Notes: generated by a model from the sequence alone, not told the origin. 6,793 nucleotides of DNA from JBKJVQ01 sp046717125 (GCA_046717125.1 JBKJVQ010000105.1:1-6793), one strand, 5' to 3'. Counted from the stretch's first letter, positions 1 through 6,425 are shown. Made by a program: numbers and translations.

Positions 1-2
1 CG

Positions 3-71
3 GCAGGCGTGGTCGGAATGATTGGATCGGACACGGATGCCCTCCTGCAGGTGCGCCGAGTCGTAGAGTAA
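3..71 (+). CDS. possible C-terminal tail of an upstream gene (partial)
   Basis: A reading frame open from the window edge ends at a TAA stop at 69-71. It gives about 22 residues, including VGMIGSDTDALLQVRRVVE, with roughly two thirds of third codon positions G or C, which is compatible with the neighbouring genes. The acidic turn followed by a hydrophobic/basic helix looks like an ordinary protein C-terminus. Another frame is also open up to 121, so the choice rests only on plausible composition. No family can be assigned from this stub, and it may be chance. Confidence 0.35.
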   Translation, partial: AGVVGMIGSDTDALLQVRRVVE

Positions 72-106
72 CAGACTCGTCCGCGGCAGATCTCAAGATG
101 CCTCCG

Positions 107-112
107 TATAAT
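107..112 (+). promoter_or_regulatory. -10-like box TATAAT ahead of the DUF1080 operon
   Basis: A perfect TATAAT stands out in an otherwise GC-rich leader, 35 bases before the preferred start at 148. Initiation six to eight bases downstream would fall near 118-120, leaving a leader of about 28 bases that contains the GGAGG at 137-141. No convincing -35 hexamer lies 16-18 bases upstream, and there is no extended -10 TG. The call therefore rests on the -10 alone. It would drive the four-gene block ending at 3585. Confidence 0.5.
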
Positions 113-136
113 ACGCGCTGATGAAATTCTGGCGCC

Positions 137-141
137 GGAGG
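137..141 (+). promoter_or_regulatory. ribosome binding site GGAGG that decides the start at 148
   Basis: GGAGG ends six bases before the ATG at 148, which is ideal spacing. The in-frame ATG at 121 lies upstream of this site, would start almost at the predicted transcription start, and would put a run of Arg/Lys residues ahead of the signal peptide. The site therefore argues for initiation at 148. Confidence 0.75.
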
Positions 142-147
142 TTTGAG

Positions 148-1089
148 ATGAGCGTGATGAAACTTGTCGTGGCGGCGTGCGCGCTACTGTGGACAGTCGA
201 CAGTGTCGCCGGTCAGAGTCCCTTCACAGGTCGCTGGAACCTCAGCGGCACAGGGGAACACGCCGACCACGTGTACTGGCTCCAGATCACTGAAGAGGGC
301 GGGACGTTCAAGGGGCTGTTCCTGAACAGGGGGGGAAGCCCCGTCCCGCTCCCGGACGTCAGGGTCGAGAACGGCGAGCTGATATTTCGACTTGCCGGAC
401 CGCCCGACAAGCCGGGTCCCGAATTCCGCGCGCGACTGCAGGACGGCCAGCTCGTGGGGCGCTCGGTACATGGCAATCGTACCGTCGAGTGGGTCGGCAC
501 GCGGCCGCCCGCATGGCCCGCCGCCGATGCCAATGCGCCGCACACCTTCGGTACGCCCGTCCTGCTGTTCGACGGGCGCTCGCTCGATACCTGGGAACTG
601 CAGCACAAGAACCGCCCGTCGGGCTGGGCGGTTGCCGACGACATGATGAGCAACGAGCCGAAGGCGAACAATCTCATTTCGAAGGAAAAGTTCAGGGACT
701 TCCGCCTCGATGCGGAATACAAGCTCGAGAAGGACAGCAACAGCGGCATCTACCTCCGAGGTAGATACGAGCTGCAGGTCCTCGATGACTTCGGCAAAGC
801 ACCCGAAAGCCACGGACACATGGCGCTTTACGCCTGGACACCGCCGCGGGTCAACGCGAGCAGGGCGCCCGGAGAATGGCAGGTCGTCCAGGCGACGCTC
901 CTGGGAAATCGCGTGACGGTGACGCTGAACGGTCAGAAAGTACACGACAATGCGCCGATTCAGGCAATCACTGGCGGCGCCCTTGACTCGGATGAGACCG
1001 CTCCGGGCCCGATCATGATCCAGGGGGATCACGGTCGCGTTTGGTTACGAAAGCTGGTCGTCACTCCCATCACCGGCCCCGGGCGATAG
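148..1089 (+). CDS. exported DUF1080 (3-keto-disaccharide hydrolase family) protein
   Basis: The product is 313 residues from the ATG at 148, chosen for the GGAGG at 137-141; an in-frame ATG at 121 would add nine residues. Residues 1-22 form a signal peptide with probable cleavage after Gly22 (SVAG/QS), so the protein is exported. Residues 25-118, beginning FTGRWNLSG, look like a small beta-rich domain. Residues 137-306 form the DUF1080 (PF06439) jelly-roll domain, with the family signatures LLFDGRSLDTWE (139-150), a NLISKEKFRDF-like strand, the NSGIYLRGRYELQVLD core (198-213), GEWQ (242-245) and IMIQGDHGRVWLRKL near the end. Members act on glycosides oxidised at C3, by hydrolysis or beta-elimination of the glycosidic bond. 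Substrate and reaction type cannot be told from sequence. It is the first gene of a compact four-gene block, 13 bases ahead of a cytochrome c gene. Confidence 0.85.
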   Translation: MSVMKLVVAACALLWTVDSVAGQSPFTGRWNLSGTGEHADHVYWLQITEEGGTFKGLFLNRGGSPVPLPDVRVENGELIFRLAGPPDKPGPEFRARLQDGQLVGRSVHGNRTVEWVGTRPPAWPAADANAPHTFGTPVLLFDGRSLDTWELQHKNRPSGWAVADDMMSNEPKANNLISKEKFRDFRLDAEYKLEKDSNSGIYLRGRYELQVLDDFGKAPESHGHMALYAWTPPRVNASRAPGEWQVVQATLLGNRVTVTLNGQKVHDNAPIQAITGGALDSDETAPGPIMIQGDHGRVWLRKLVVTPITGPGR

Positions 1090-1102
1090 CGGGGACGCTG
1101 AC

Positions 1103-1477
1103 ATGACCGGAAAAATTATCTTCACGCTGCTGCTCGCGGCTGCGCTGTTCCCTGCGGGCGCCGCCGCGCAGCAGGCGCCGAAGCCCGGAACGAAACCGGC
1201 GGCGGCGGCGAAGGCGCAGGAGAATTACCGCATGATCTGCCTGGCCTGTCACGGCCCGGAGGGCAAGGGCGTTCTGCCGAACACCGACCTGACCACTGGG
1301 AAATGGAAGCACGGCTCGACCGTCCCGGCGATCGCCAAGACGATCAGCGACGGGATTCCTGGCACCGCGATGCTGCCGGCAAAAGACCGCTTCACCAAGG
1401 CGGAGATCCTGGAGCTGGCGAAGCTGGCGCGGTCCTTCAACAAGACGCCGCGACGGAAGCCGCCAGTCAGGAAGTGA
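1103..1477 (+). CDS. small periplasmic monoheme cytochrome c
   Basis: This is a 124-residue protein with a signal peptide at about residues 1-22 (hydrophobic core IIFTLLLAAALF, cleavage near AAA/QQ) and an Ala/Lys/Pro-rich linker. It then has one class I cytochrome c domain. Heme attachment is CLACH (Cys46, Cys49, His50), and Met90 in IPGTAM is the likely sixth ligand. The helix after it (EILELAKLARSF) is the usual C-terminal helix, and the protein ends in a basic Pro/Arg/Lys tail. The mature protein would be about 10-11 kDa, a soluble periplasmic electron carrier. It lies between a DUF1080 gene and a Gfo/Idh/MocA gene, so it may take electrons from a periplasmic sugar dehydrogenase. No such dehydrogenase is in this window, so the partner is unknown. 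A weak GGGGA seven bases before the ATG may serve as the ribosome site. Confidence 0.9.
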   Translation: MTGKIIFTLLLAAALFPAGAAAQQAPKPGTKPAAAAKAQENYRMICLACHGPEGKGVLPNTDLTTGKWKHGSTVPAIAKTISDGIPGTAMLPAKDRFTKAEILELAKLARSFNKTPRRKPPVRK

Positions 1478-1484
1478 TTTGCGC

Positions 1485-2606
1485 GTGAGGGAGGTCAACG
1501 TCGCGCTGATCGGCTATGCGTTCATGGGGCGGGCCCACTCGAACGCGTACCGGCAGGTGGTGCCGTTCTTCGCGCCGCGCGTGCGCCCGCGGATGAAGGT
1601 GCTTTGCGGCCGGACCCGTGGCGGCGTCGAAGAGGCTGCACGCCGGCTCGGGTGGGACGAGGCATCAACCGACTGGGAGGCGGTCGTGGCCCGTCCGGAC
1701 GTCGACCTCGTCGACATCGCGACGCCCGGCGATTCACACGCGAAGATTGCGATTGCTTCGGCGCGCGCAGGCAAGGTCGTGTTCTGCGAAAAACCGCTCG
1801 CCAACAGCGTCTCCGAGGCAGAGCGGATGCTGGCGGCGGTGAAAAAGGCTGGCGTGCTGCACATGCTCTGTCACAACTATCGCCGCGCGCCGGCGGTCAT
1901 GCTGGCCAGGCAACTGATCGCCGGCGGCGAGCTCGGCGAAATCCGCCACTACCGCGGCACCTATCTTCAGGAGTGGCTCACGGACCCGGCGCGTCCGCGC
2001 ACCTGGCGGCTCGACAAGGCGAAGGCCGGCTCCGGAGCACTCGGCGATCTTGGGTCCCACTCTGTCGATCTTGCGAGATTTCTCGTGGGAGAGATTTCCG
2101 AGGTCGCGGGGCACATGACCACGTTCGTGCGCCGGCGGCCGCTGCCGCACGTGCCCGGGAGAACTGGACCCGTCACCGTTGACGATGCGGTCACGGCGCT
2201 CGTGCGGTTCGAGAACGGGGCGATGGGGACGATCGAGGCCACCCGCATGGCTCCGGGCCGCAAGAATCACAATCGATTCGAAATTAATGGAAGCCGCGGC
2301 AGCGTCGCATTCGACCTGGAACGGATGAACGAGCTCGAGGTCTACTTCGAGTCGGACCCCCAGGCGCTGCGCGGATTCCGCCGCATTCTCGTCACGGATA
2401 CGAATCACCCGTTCCTGAAAGCCTGGTGGCCGCCGGGTCACATCCTCGGCTACGAGCACACGTTCACGCACACGGTGTTCGACCTGATGGAGGCGATCGC
2501 GAGCGGCACCCTCCCCGAGCCGAACTTCATCGATGGCGTCCGCAACCAGCGCGTGCTGAGCGCGATCGAAAAGGCGGCGCGGACGAAGCGCTGGGTCGCG
2601 GTCTAG
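1485..2606 (+). CDS. Gfo/Idh/MocA family NAD(P)-dependent oxidoreductase
   Basis: The product is 373 residues from a GTG at 1485; a TTG at 1479 would add two. An AGGAAGTGA stretch (1469-1477) overlapping the cytochrome stop can serve as the ribosome site. GTG is preferred as the stronger codon and because it starts MREVNVALIGYAFMG. The N-terminal Rossmann fold has a dinucleotide motif at 10-15 (GYAFMG, with Ala for the usual middle Gly), the ATPGDSHAKIA strand-turn and the EKP motif at 102-104, where Lys103 is the expected catalytic lysine. The C-terminal alpha/beta domain shows GSGALGDLGSHSVD (182-195), where Asp188 and His192 are the usual catalytic/substrate residues. There is no signal peptide, so it is cytoplasmic. 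The family oxidises or reduces sugar and cyclitol hydroxyls, including C3 of glycosides. The downstream TIM-barrel gene, 16 bases away, is a typical partner. The exact substrate cannot be assigned. Confidence 0.92.
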   Translation: MREVNVALIGYAFMGRAHSNAYRQVVPFFAPRVRPRMKVLCGRTRGGVEEAARRLGWDEASTDWEAVVARPDVDLVDIATPGDSHAKIAIASARAGKVVFCEKPLANSVSEAERMLAAVKKAGVLHMLCHNYRRAPAVMLARQLIAGGELGEIRHYRGTYLQEWLTDPARPRTWRLDKAKAGSGALGDLGSHSVDLARFLVGEISEVAGHMTTFVRRRPLPHVPGRTGPVTVDDAVTALVRFENGAMGTIEATRMAPGRKNHNRFEINGSRGSVAFDLERMNELEVYFESDPQALRGFRRILVTDTNHPFLKAWWPPGHILGYEHTFTHTVFDLMEAIASGTLPEPNFIDGVRNQRVLSAIEKAARTKRWVAV

Positions 2607-2622
2607 TCGCAGGCAAAGCACG

Positions 2623-3585
2623 ATGAAAATTGGCGTATTTGCGGTGTTGTTCGGCGACAAGCCCTTCGAACAGACGCTCGATTACCTGGTCGAGCTGGGC
2701 GTCGAAGCCGTGGAGATCGGCACGGGCGCCTATCCGGGCAAGGCGCACTGTGATCCCGCGGCGTTATTGAAGAGCGAACGCCGGCTCAAGGCGTTTCGTG
2801 AAGCCGTGCACCGTCGGGGGCTCGTGATCAGCGCATTGAGCTGCCACGGCAACCCGCTCCACCCGCAGCGGCGCATTGCGCGCGCGCACCACGACACGTT
2901 CCTGCAGACGATCGAGCTCGCTCGCCGGCTCGATGTCGACACGGTCATCACGTTCAGCGGCTGCCCCGGCGGCGGCCCCCGGGCAGCGGAGCCCAACTGG
3001 ATCGTCTCCCCATGGCCGCCCGAGTTCTCGAAAAACCTCGAATGGCAGTGGAAGGAGCGGGTGACGCCGTACTGGAAGCAGGCGGCGCGCGCCTGCGGTG
3101 CCGCAGGGGTGCGGGTTGCCATCGAGATGCATCCAAATTTCGTCGTCTACAACCCCGAAACGATGATGCGATTGCGCGATGTCGCGCCGCGCGTGATCGG
3201 GTGTAATTTCGACCCGAGCCACATGTTCTGGCAGGGCGTCGACGTGGTCACCGCCATCCGCATGCTGAGCGGGGCCATTTACCACGTGCACGCGAAGGAC
3301 TGCCGGATCAACCGCGCCAACGTGATGCGCAACGGCGTGCTGGACGCCAAGCCCTACACGCGCGAACTGGAACGCTCCTGGATCTTCCGAACGGTCGGCT
3401 ACGGCAACGACGCCCTCGTGTGGAAGGACATCGTCAGCACGCTCCGGCTCGCGGGCTACGATCACGTGCTCAGCATCGAGCACGAGGACAGCCTGATGTC
3501 GGGCGCCGAAGGGCTGAAGAAGGCCATCGCGTTTCTACAGGACGTCGTCCTCAGGGAACCGCCGGGCACCCCGTACTGGACATAG
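2623..3585 (+). CDS. sugar phosphate isomerase/epimerase-like TIM-barrel protein
   Basis: This 320-residue cytoplasmic protein belongs to the xylose isomerase-like TIM-barrel (AP endonuclease 2) superfamily. It starts MKIGVFAVLFGDKPFEQTLDY, a typical first strand and helix. Likely divalent metal ligands follow the family pattern: Glu168 (AIEMHP), Asp197 (NFDPSH), His223 (YHVHAKD) and Glu286 (SIEHED), with His200 also near the site. The SGCPGG segment at 112-117 lies in the expected substrate loop. Members isomerise or epimerise sugars and keto-sugars, and some catalyse beta-elimination or hydration steps on 3-keto-glycosides. It follows the Gfo/Idh/MocA gene by 16 bases and is probably co-transcribed, so the two may work in series on one sugar. 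The ribosome site is weak (AGGCAAAG before ATG). The specific reaction is not determined by sequence. Confidence 0.9.
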   Translation: MKIGVFAVLFGDKPFEQTLDYLVELGVEAVEIGTGAYPGKAHCDPAALLKSERRLKAFREAVHRRGLVISALSCHGNPLHPQRRIARAHHDTFLQTIELARRLDVDTVITFSGCPGGGPRAAEPNWIVSPWPPEFSKNLEWQWKERVTPYWKQAARACGAAGVRVAIEMHPNFVVYNPETMMRLRDVAPRVIGCNFDPSHMFWQGVDVVTAIRMLSGAIYHVHAKDCRINRANVMRNGVLDAKPYTRELERSWIFRTVGYGNDALVWKDIVSTLRLAGYDHVLSIEHEDSLMSGAEGLKKAIAFLQDVVLREPPGTPYWT

Positions 3586-3600
3586 CGTTCAGGGCACCCA

Positions 3601-3632
3601 GACGGCGGCGCTTGCAATCCGGAGCCGGCGTC
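3601..3632 (+). terminator. imperfect GC-rich hairpin after the sugar gene block, possible terminator
   Basis: The arms GACGGCGGC (3601-3609) and GCCGGCGTC (3624-3632) pair over nine positions with one mismatch around a 14-base loop, beginning 16 bases after the stop at 3585. No T-tract follows, so it is not a classical intrinsic terminator. Its position between two functional blocks makes a transcript-end or stability role plausible. Confidence 0.35.
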
Positions 3633-3640
3633 GATATGTT
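3612..3640 (+). promoter_or_regulatory. weak sigma70-like promoter ahead of the sdh operon
   Basis: TTGCAA (3612-3617) and TATGTT (3635-3640) each match four of six consensus bases and are exactly 17 bases apart. Transcription would start near 3647, leaving a leader of about 90 bases before sdhC. The -35 element would sit in the loop of the hairpin at 3601-3632. In a GC-rich spacer this is only suggestive. Confidence 0.25.
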
Positions 3641-3723
3641 CGCCACAGACACCACCCACGATTCACACGGATGCTGACGGCCGCGTCTTTGCAATTTCCG
3701 CGGGCCGATCCACAATTGATTCC

Positions 3724-3730
3724 GGGAGAG
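3724..3730 (+). promoter_or_regulatory. ribosome binding site of sdhC
   Basis: GGGAGAG lies five bases before the ATG at 3736. It favours that ATG over the TTG codon immediately before it (3733). Confidence 0.7.
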
Positions 3731-3735
3731 ACTTG

Positions 3736-4536
3736 ATGGCTCAGGCCGCATGGCCGCTGGTAGAGCGCAGGTTCGGACAGACACGGCGTCGCGACGCATG
3801 GTGGGTTCAGCCGCTGGTCACGTTTCTCGGGCTGTCGGCGTTCGTGGTGTACTCGACGTGGGCGGCGTTCCAGGGCAATCACTACGAAGCCGGCCCGTAC
3901 CTGTCCCCTTTCTACTCACCGCTGTTATTCGGGGAAGGGGGGCACGCCTGGTTCGGGCCGCAGCCGGCCTGGTGGCCCGGCGCGCTGCCGTTTTCCGCGG
4001 CACTCCTGATCCTCTGGGCTCCGGGGGGCTTCCGCTTCACCTGCTACTACTACAGGGGCGCGTACTACAAGGCGTTCTGGGCGGATCCGCCATCGTGCAC
4101 GGTCGGAGAGCCGCGCAAGCGTTACCTCGGTGAGCGCGCCTTCCCGCTGATCCTGCAGAACATTCACCGGTACTTCCTGTACATCGCGCTCATCTTCATC
4201 GCCGTCCTTGCGTACGACGTGTGGAAGGCGATGTGGTTCGCGGCGCCCGAGGGAGGCACACGATTCGGCATCGGTGTCGGCACACTGGTCCTCGCGGCCA
4301 ACGTTGTCCTGCTCGGCGGATATACGTTCGGCTGCCACTCGTTGCGTCACCTCGTTGGCGGCGCACGGGACGAAATCTCGAAGTCGTCCATCTGTTCCGC
4401 CAGCTACACGTGCACGAGCGCCCTGAACCGACGCCACATGCTGTTTGCCTGGATGAGCCTTTTCTCCGTCGGGCTCTCCGATCTGTACGTGCGCCTCTGC
4501 TCGATGGGCATCTGGCACGATGTCCGGCTCATCTAA
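3736..4536 (+). CDS. sdhC: succinate dehydrogenase membrane subunit, type F (Sdh1-like, Rieske-type)
   Basis: This 266-residue integral membrane protein starts at the ATG at 3736. Predicted membrane segments are about 25-46, 83-97, 136-160, 178-199 and 235-256. The N-terminus is basic (RRFGQTRRR), hence cytoplasmic, which puts loops 98-135 and 200-234 on the cytoplasmic side. Those loops carry TCYYYRGAYYKAFW with Cys103, PPSCTVGEP with Cys121, QNIHRYF with His144 at the start of segment 3, and FGCHSLRHLVGG with Cys200, His201 and His205. The ending GLSDLYVRLCSMGIW is also characteristic. It does not resemble classical SdhC/SdhD cytochrome b556 subunits. It matches the single membrane subunit of mycobacterial Sdh1 (M. 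tuberculosis Rv0249c type), which passes electrons to quinone through a membrane-embedded Rieske-type [2Fe-2S] cluster. The downstream sdhA and sdhB genes give the same C-A-B order. Ligand assignment here is inferred, not proven. Confidence 0.88.
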   Translation: MAQAAWPLVERRFGQTRRRDAWWVQPLVTFLGLSAFVVYSTWAAFQGNHYEAGPYLSPFYSPLLFGEGGHAWFGPQPAWWPGALPFSAALLILWAPGGFRFTCYYYRGAYYKAFWADPPSCTVGEPRKRYLGERAFPLILQNIHRYFLYIALIFIAVLAYDVWKAMWFAAPEGGTRFGIGVGTLVLAANVVLLGGYTFGCHSLRHLVGGARDEISKSSICSASYTCTSALNRRHMLFAWMSLFSVGLSDLYVRLCSMGIWHDVRLI

Positions 4537-4574
4537 ACGCTCAAACCTCGAACGCCGACGCTGACTCCTTCTGA

Positions 4575-6383
4575 ATGGAATACGAGACACACGACTATGA
4601 TGTGCTGGTTGTCGGGGCCGGCGGTGCGGGCCTGCGCGCCGCCATAGAAGCGTCGGCGGGGGGCGTGAAGGTGGGCCTGCTCTGCAAGTCGCTGCTCGGT
4701 AAGGCGCACACGGTGATGGCCGAGGGCGGGATCGCCGCGGCGCTCGCGAATGTGGACGACCGTGATAACTGGAAGGTCCATTTCTCCGACACGATGCGCG
4801 GCGGCCAGTACGTGAACAACTGGAGGATGGCCGAGCTGCACGCGAAGGAAGCGCCCGATCGCGTGCGCGAGCTGGAAGCCTGGGGGGCGGTGTTCGACCG
4901 CACCACTGACGGCAGAATTCTGCAGCGGAACTTCGGCGGGCATCGCTATCCACGCCTCGCACACGTCGGTGACCGCACCGGGCTCGAGATGATCCGGACG
5001 CTGCAGGATCACGGGGTCCATCGCGGCATCGACGTCCACATGGAGTTCACCGTTGTCTCGCTGCTGAAGGATGGCGGGAGAATCGCTGGCGTTTTTGGTT
5101 ACGAACCGGAGCGGGGGCGGTTCAAGGTCTTCCGCCCCAGCGCGGTCATCCTGGCGACCCGGGGCCTCGGCCGTGCGTATCGGATCACGAGCAACAGCTG
5201 GGAAGGCACCGGCGACGGCCACTCGCTCGCGTACCACTCGGGGGCCGAGCTGATCGACATGGAGTTCATCCAGTTCCATCCCACCGGGATGATCTGGCCG
5301 CCGAGCGTCCAGGGGATTCTGGTCACCGAGGGTGTGCGCGGCGAAGGGGGCATCCTCGTGAACAAGGAGGGCCGCCGCTTCATGTTCGACGACATCCCGG
5401 AGCCGTATCGCAACCAGACGGCGGACAACGAGGACGAGGGATGGCGCTACACGCAGGGGGACAAGTCGGCGCGCCGGCCGCCCGAGCTGCTGACCCGCGA
5501 TCACGTCGCGCGCTGCATCAACCGTGAAGTCCGTGAGGGACGGGGAAGCCCGCACGGCGGCGTCTTTCTCGATATCGCGTGGATCAGGAAGCGGATGCAG
5601 AACTCGGAGGAGCACATCCGCCGCAAGCTGCCGAGCATGTATCACCAGTTCAAGCAGCTCGCCGACATCGATATCACGAAGGAAGCGATGGAAGTCGGTC
5701 CGACGACCCACTACGTGATGGGCGGCGTGCGGGTCGACGCGGATTCGCAGATGTCCACCGTCCCCGGATTGTTTGCGGCGGGCGAGTGCGCGGCGGGCAT
5801 CAACGGCGCCAACCGCCTTGGCGGCAATTCGCTCTCGGATCTTCTGGTCTTCGGAAAACGCGCGGGGGAATACGCCGCACAGTACGCGCGCGAACATCCG
5901 CGACCTGCATTCGATCTGGCACAGGCAGACGAAGCCGCCCACCTCGCGGTGCAGCCCTTCGAGCCCGGACGTTCCGAGAATCCGTATACCATCCAGCACG
6001 AACTGCAGGGTGCGATGCAGGAGCTCGTGGGGATCGTTCGCCAGGAGAACGAAATGGTGACGGCACTGGGGGTCGTCGAGAAGCTGAGCACGCGCGCGGC
6101 GACGGCCGCCGTCCACGGTCATCGTGAATACAACCCCGGATGGCATACCGCGCTGGATCTGCGGCACCTGCTGACCGTGTCGGAAGCCATCGCGCGGTGC
6201 GCGATCGAGCGCCGCGAGAGCCGTGGCGGCCACTTCCGCGAGGATTATCCGGAGAAGGGGCCAGAGTTCGGGAAGGTGAACATGGTGGTGCGCAAGACGG
6301 CCGCGGGGTCCATGGAGCTGCAGCGCGTGCCGCTGGCGGAGATGCCGCCGGAGCTGAAGCAGGTTATTGAGGAGAATAAGTAG
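4575..6383 (+). CDS. sdhA: succinate dehydrogenase flavoprotein subunit
   Basis: This 602-residue FAD subunit oxidises succinate to fumarate at the cytoplasmic face of complex II. The N-terminal FAD fold has GAGGAG (14-19). His45 in KAHTVMAEGG matches the histidine that binds FAD covalently. Substrate and catalytic positions of the family are present: His235 (FHPTG), Thr251/Glu252 (TEGVRG), Arg308 (TRDHVAR, the proton-shuttle arginine), His379 (HYVMGG) and Arg414 (GANRLGGNSLSDLLVFG), with Glu404 (AAGEC) at the flavin. Stretches such as NSWEGTGDGH, PPSVQGILVTE, RRPPELL, GSPHGGVFLD and LPSMYHQFKQLADIDIT resemble the mycobacterial Sdh1 flavoprotein. Oddities: the conserved ATGG motif reads ATRG (Arg196), and there is no purine-rich ribosome site before the ATG. 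The 38-base gap to sdhC suggests co-transcription. A fumarate reductase direction cannot be excluded. Confidence 0.96.
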   Translation: MEYETHDYDVLVVGAGGAGLRAAIEASAGGVKVGLLCKSLLGKAHTVMAEGGIAAALANVDDRDNWKVHFSDTMRGGQYVNNWRMAELHAKEAPDRVRELEAWGAVFDRTTDGRILQRNFGGHRYPRLAHVGDRTGLEMIRTLQDHGVHRGIDVHMEFTVVSLLKDGGRIAGVFGYEPERGRFKVFRPSAVILATRGLGRAYRITSNSWEGTGDGHSLAYHSGAELIDMEFIQFHPTGMIWPPSVQGILVTEGVRGEGGILVNKEGRRFMFDDIPEPYRNQTADNEDEGWRYTQGDKSARRPPELLTRDHVARCINREVREGRGSPHGGVFLDIAWIRKRMQNSEEHIRRKLPSMYHQFKQLADIDITKEAMEVGPTTHYVMGGVRVDADSQMSTVPGLFAAGECAAGINGANRLGGNSLSDLLVFGKRAGEYAAQYAREHPRPAFDLAQADEAAHLAVQPFEPGRSENPYTIQHELQGAMQELVGIVRQENEMVTALGVVEKLSTRAATAAVHGHREYNPGWHTALDLRHLLTVSEAIARCAIERRESRGGHFREDYPEKGPEFGKVNMVVRKTAAGSMELQRVPLAEMPPELKQVIEENK

Positions 6384-6406
6384 GTAGCCCTGAAGGGCTG
6401 GACTAC
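6384..6406 (+). repeat. palindromic intergenic element between sdhA and sdhB
   Basis: AGCCC (6386-6390) and GGGCT (6395-6399) form a perfect stem around a TGAA loop directly after the sdhA stop, and GTAG (6384-6387) also matches CTAC (6403-6406) as an outer arm. It resembles short dispersed palindromes seen between genes in some GC-rich genomes. Only one copy is visible here. Within an operon it could stabilise or trim the transcript, or alter sdhB translation. Confidence 0.45.
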
Positions 6407-6425
6407 GAACATGGAGCCGGGAGCG

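Noticed and set aside
184..1032. 282-codon minus-strand open frame opposite the DUF1080 gene
   Set aside because: No motif; the plus strand carries a signal peptide and the DUF1080 signatures.
1734..2660. 308-codon minus-strand open frame opposite the Gfo/Idh/MocA gene
   Set aside because: No motif and biased composition; the plus-strand frame has clear family motifs.
3465..3484. Seven-base inverted repeat CGTGCTC/GAGCACG in the TIM-barrel gene
   Set aside because: It encodes the conserved HVLSIEHED metal-site strand, so the pairing is probably incidental.
3688..3716. Promoter-like TTTGCA and CACAAT 17 bases apart before sdhC
   Set aside because: Each box matches only four of six bases, and initiation would fall right at the ribosome site, leaving too short a leader.
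3925..4962. 345-codon minus-strand open frame across the sdhC-sdhA junction
   Set aside because: Arg/Ser/Pro-rich low-complexity translation, overlapping two well-supported genes; a compositional shadow.
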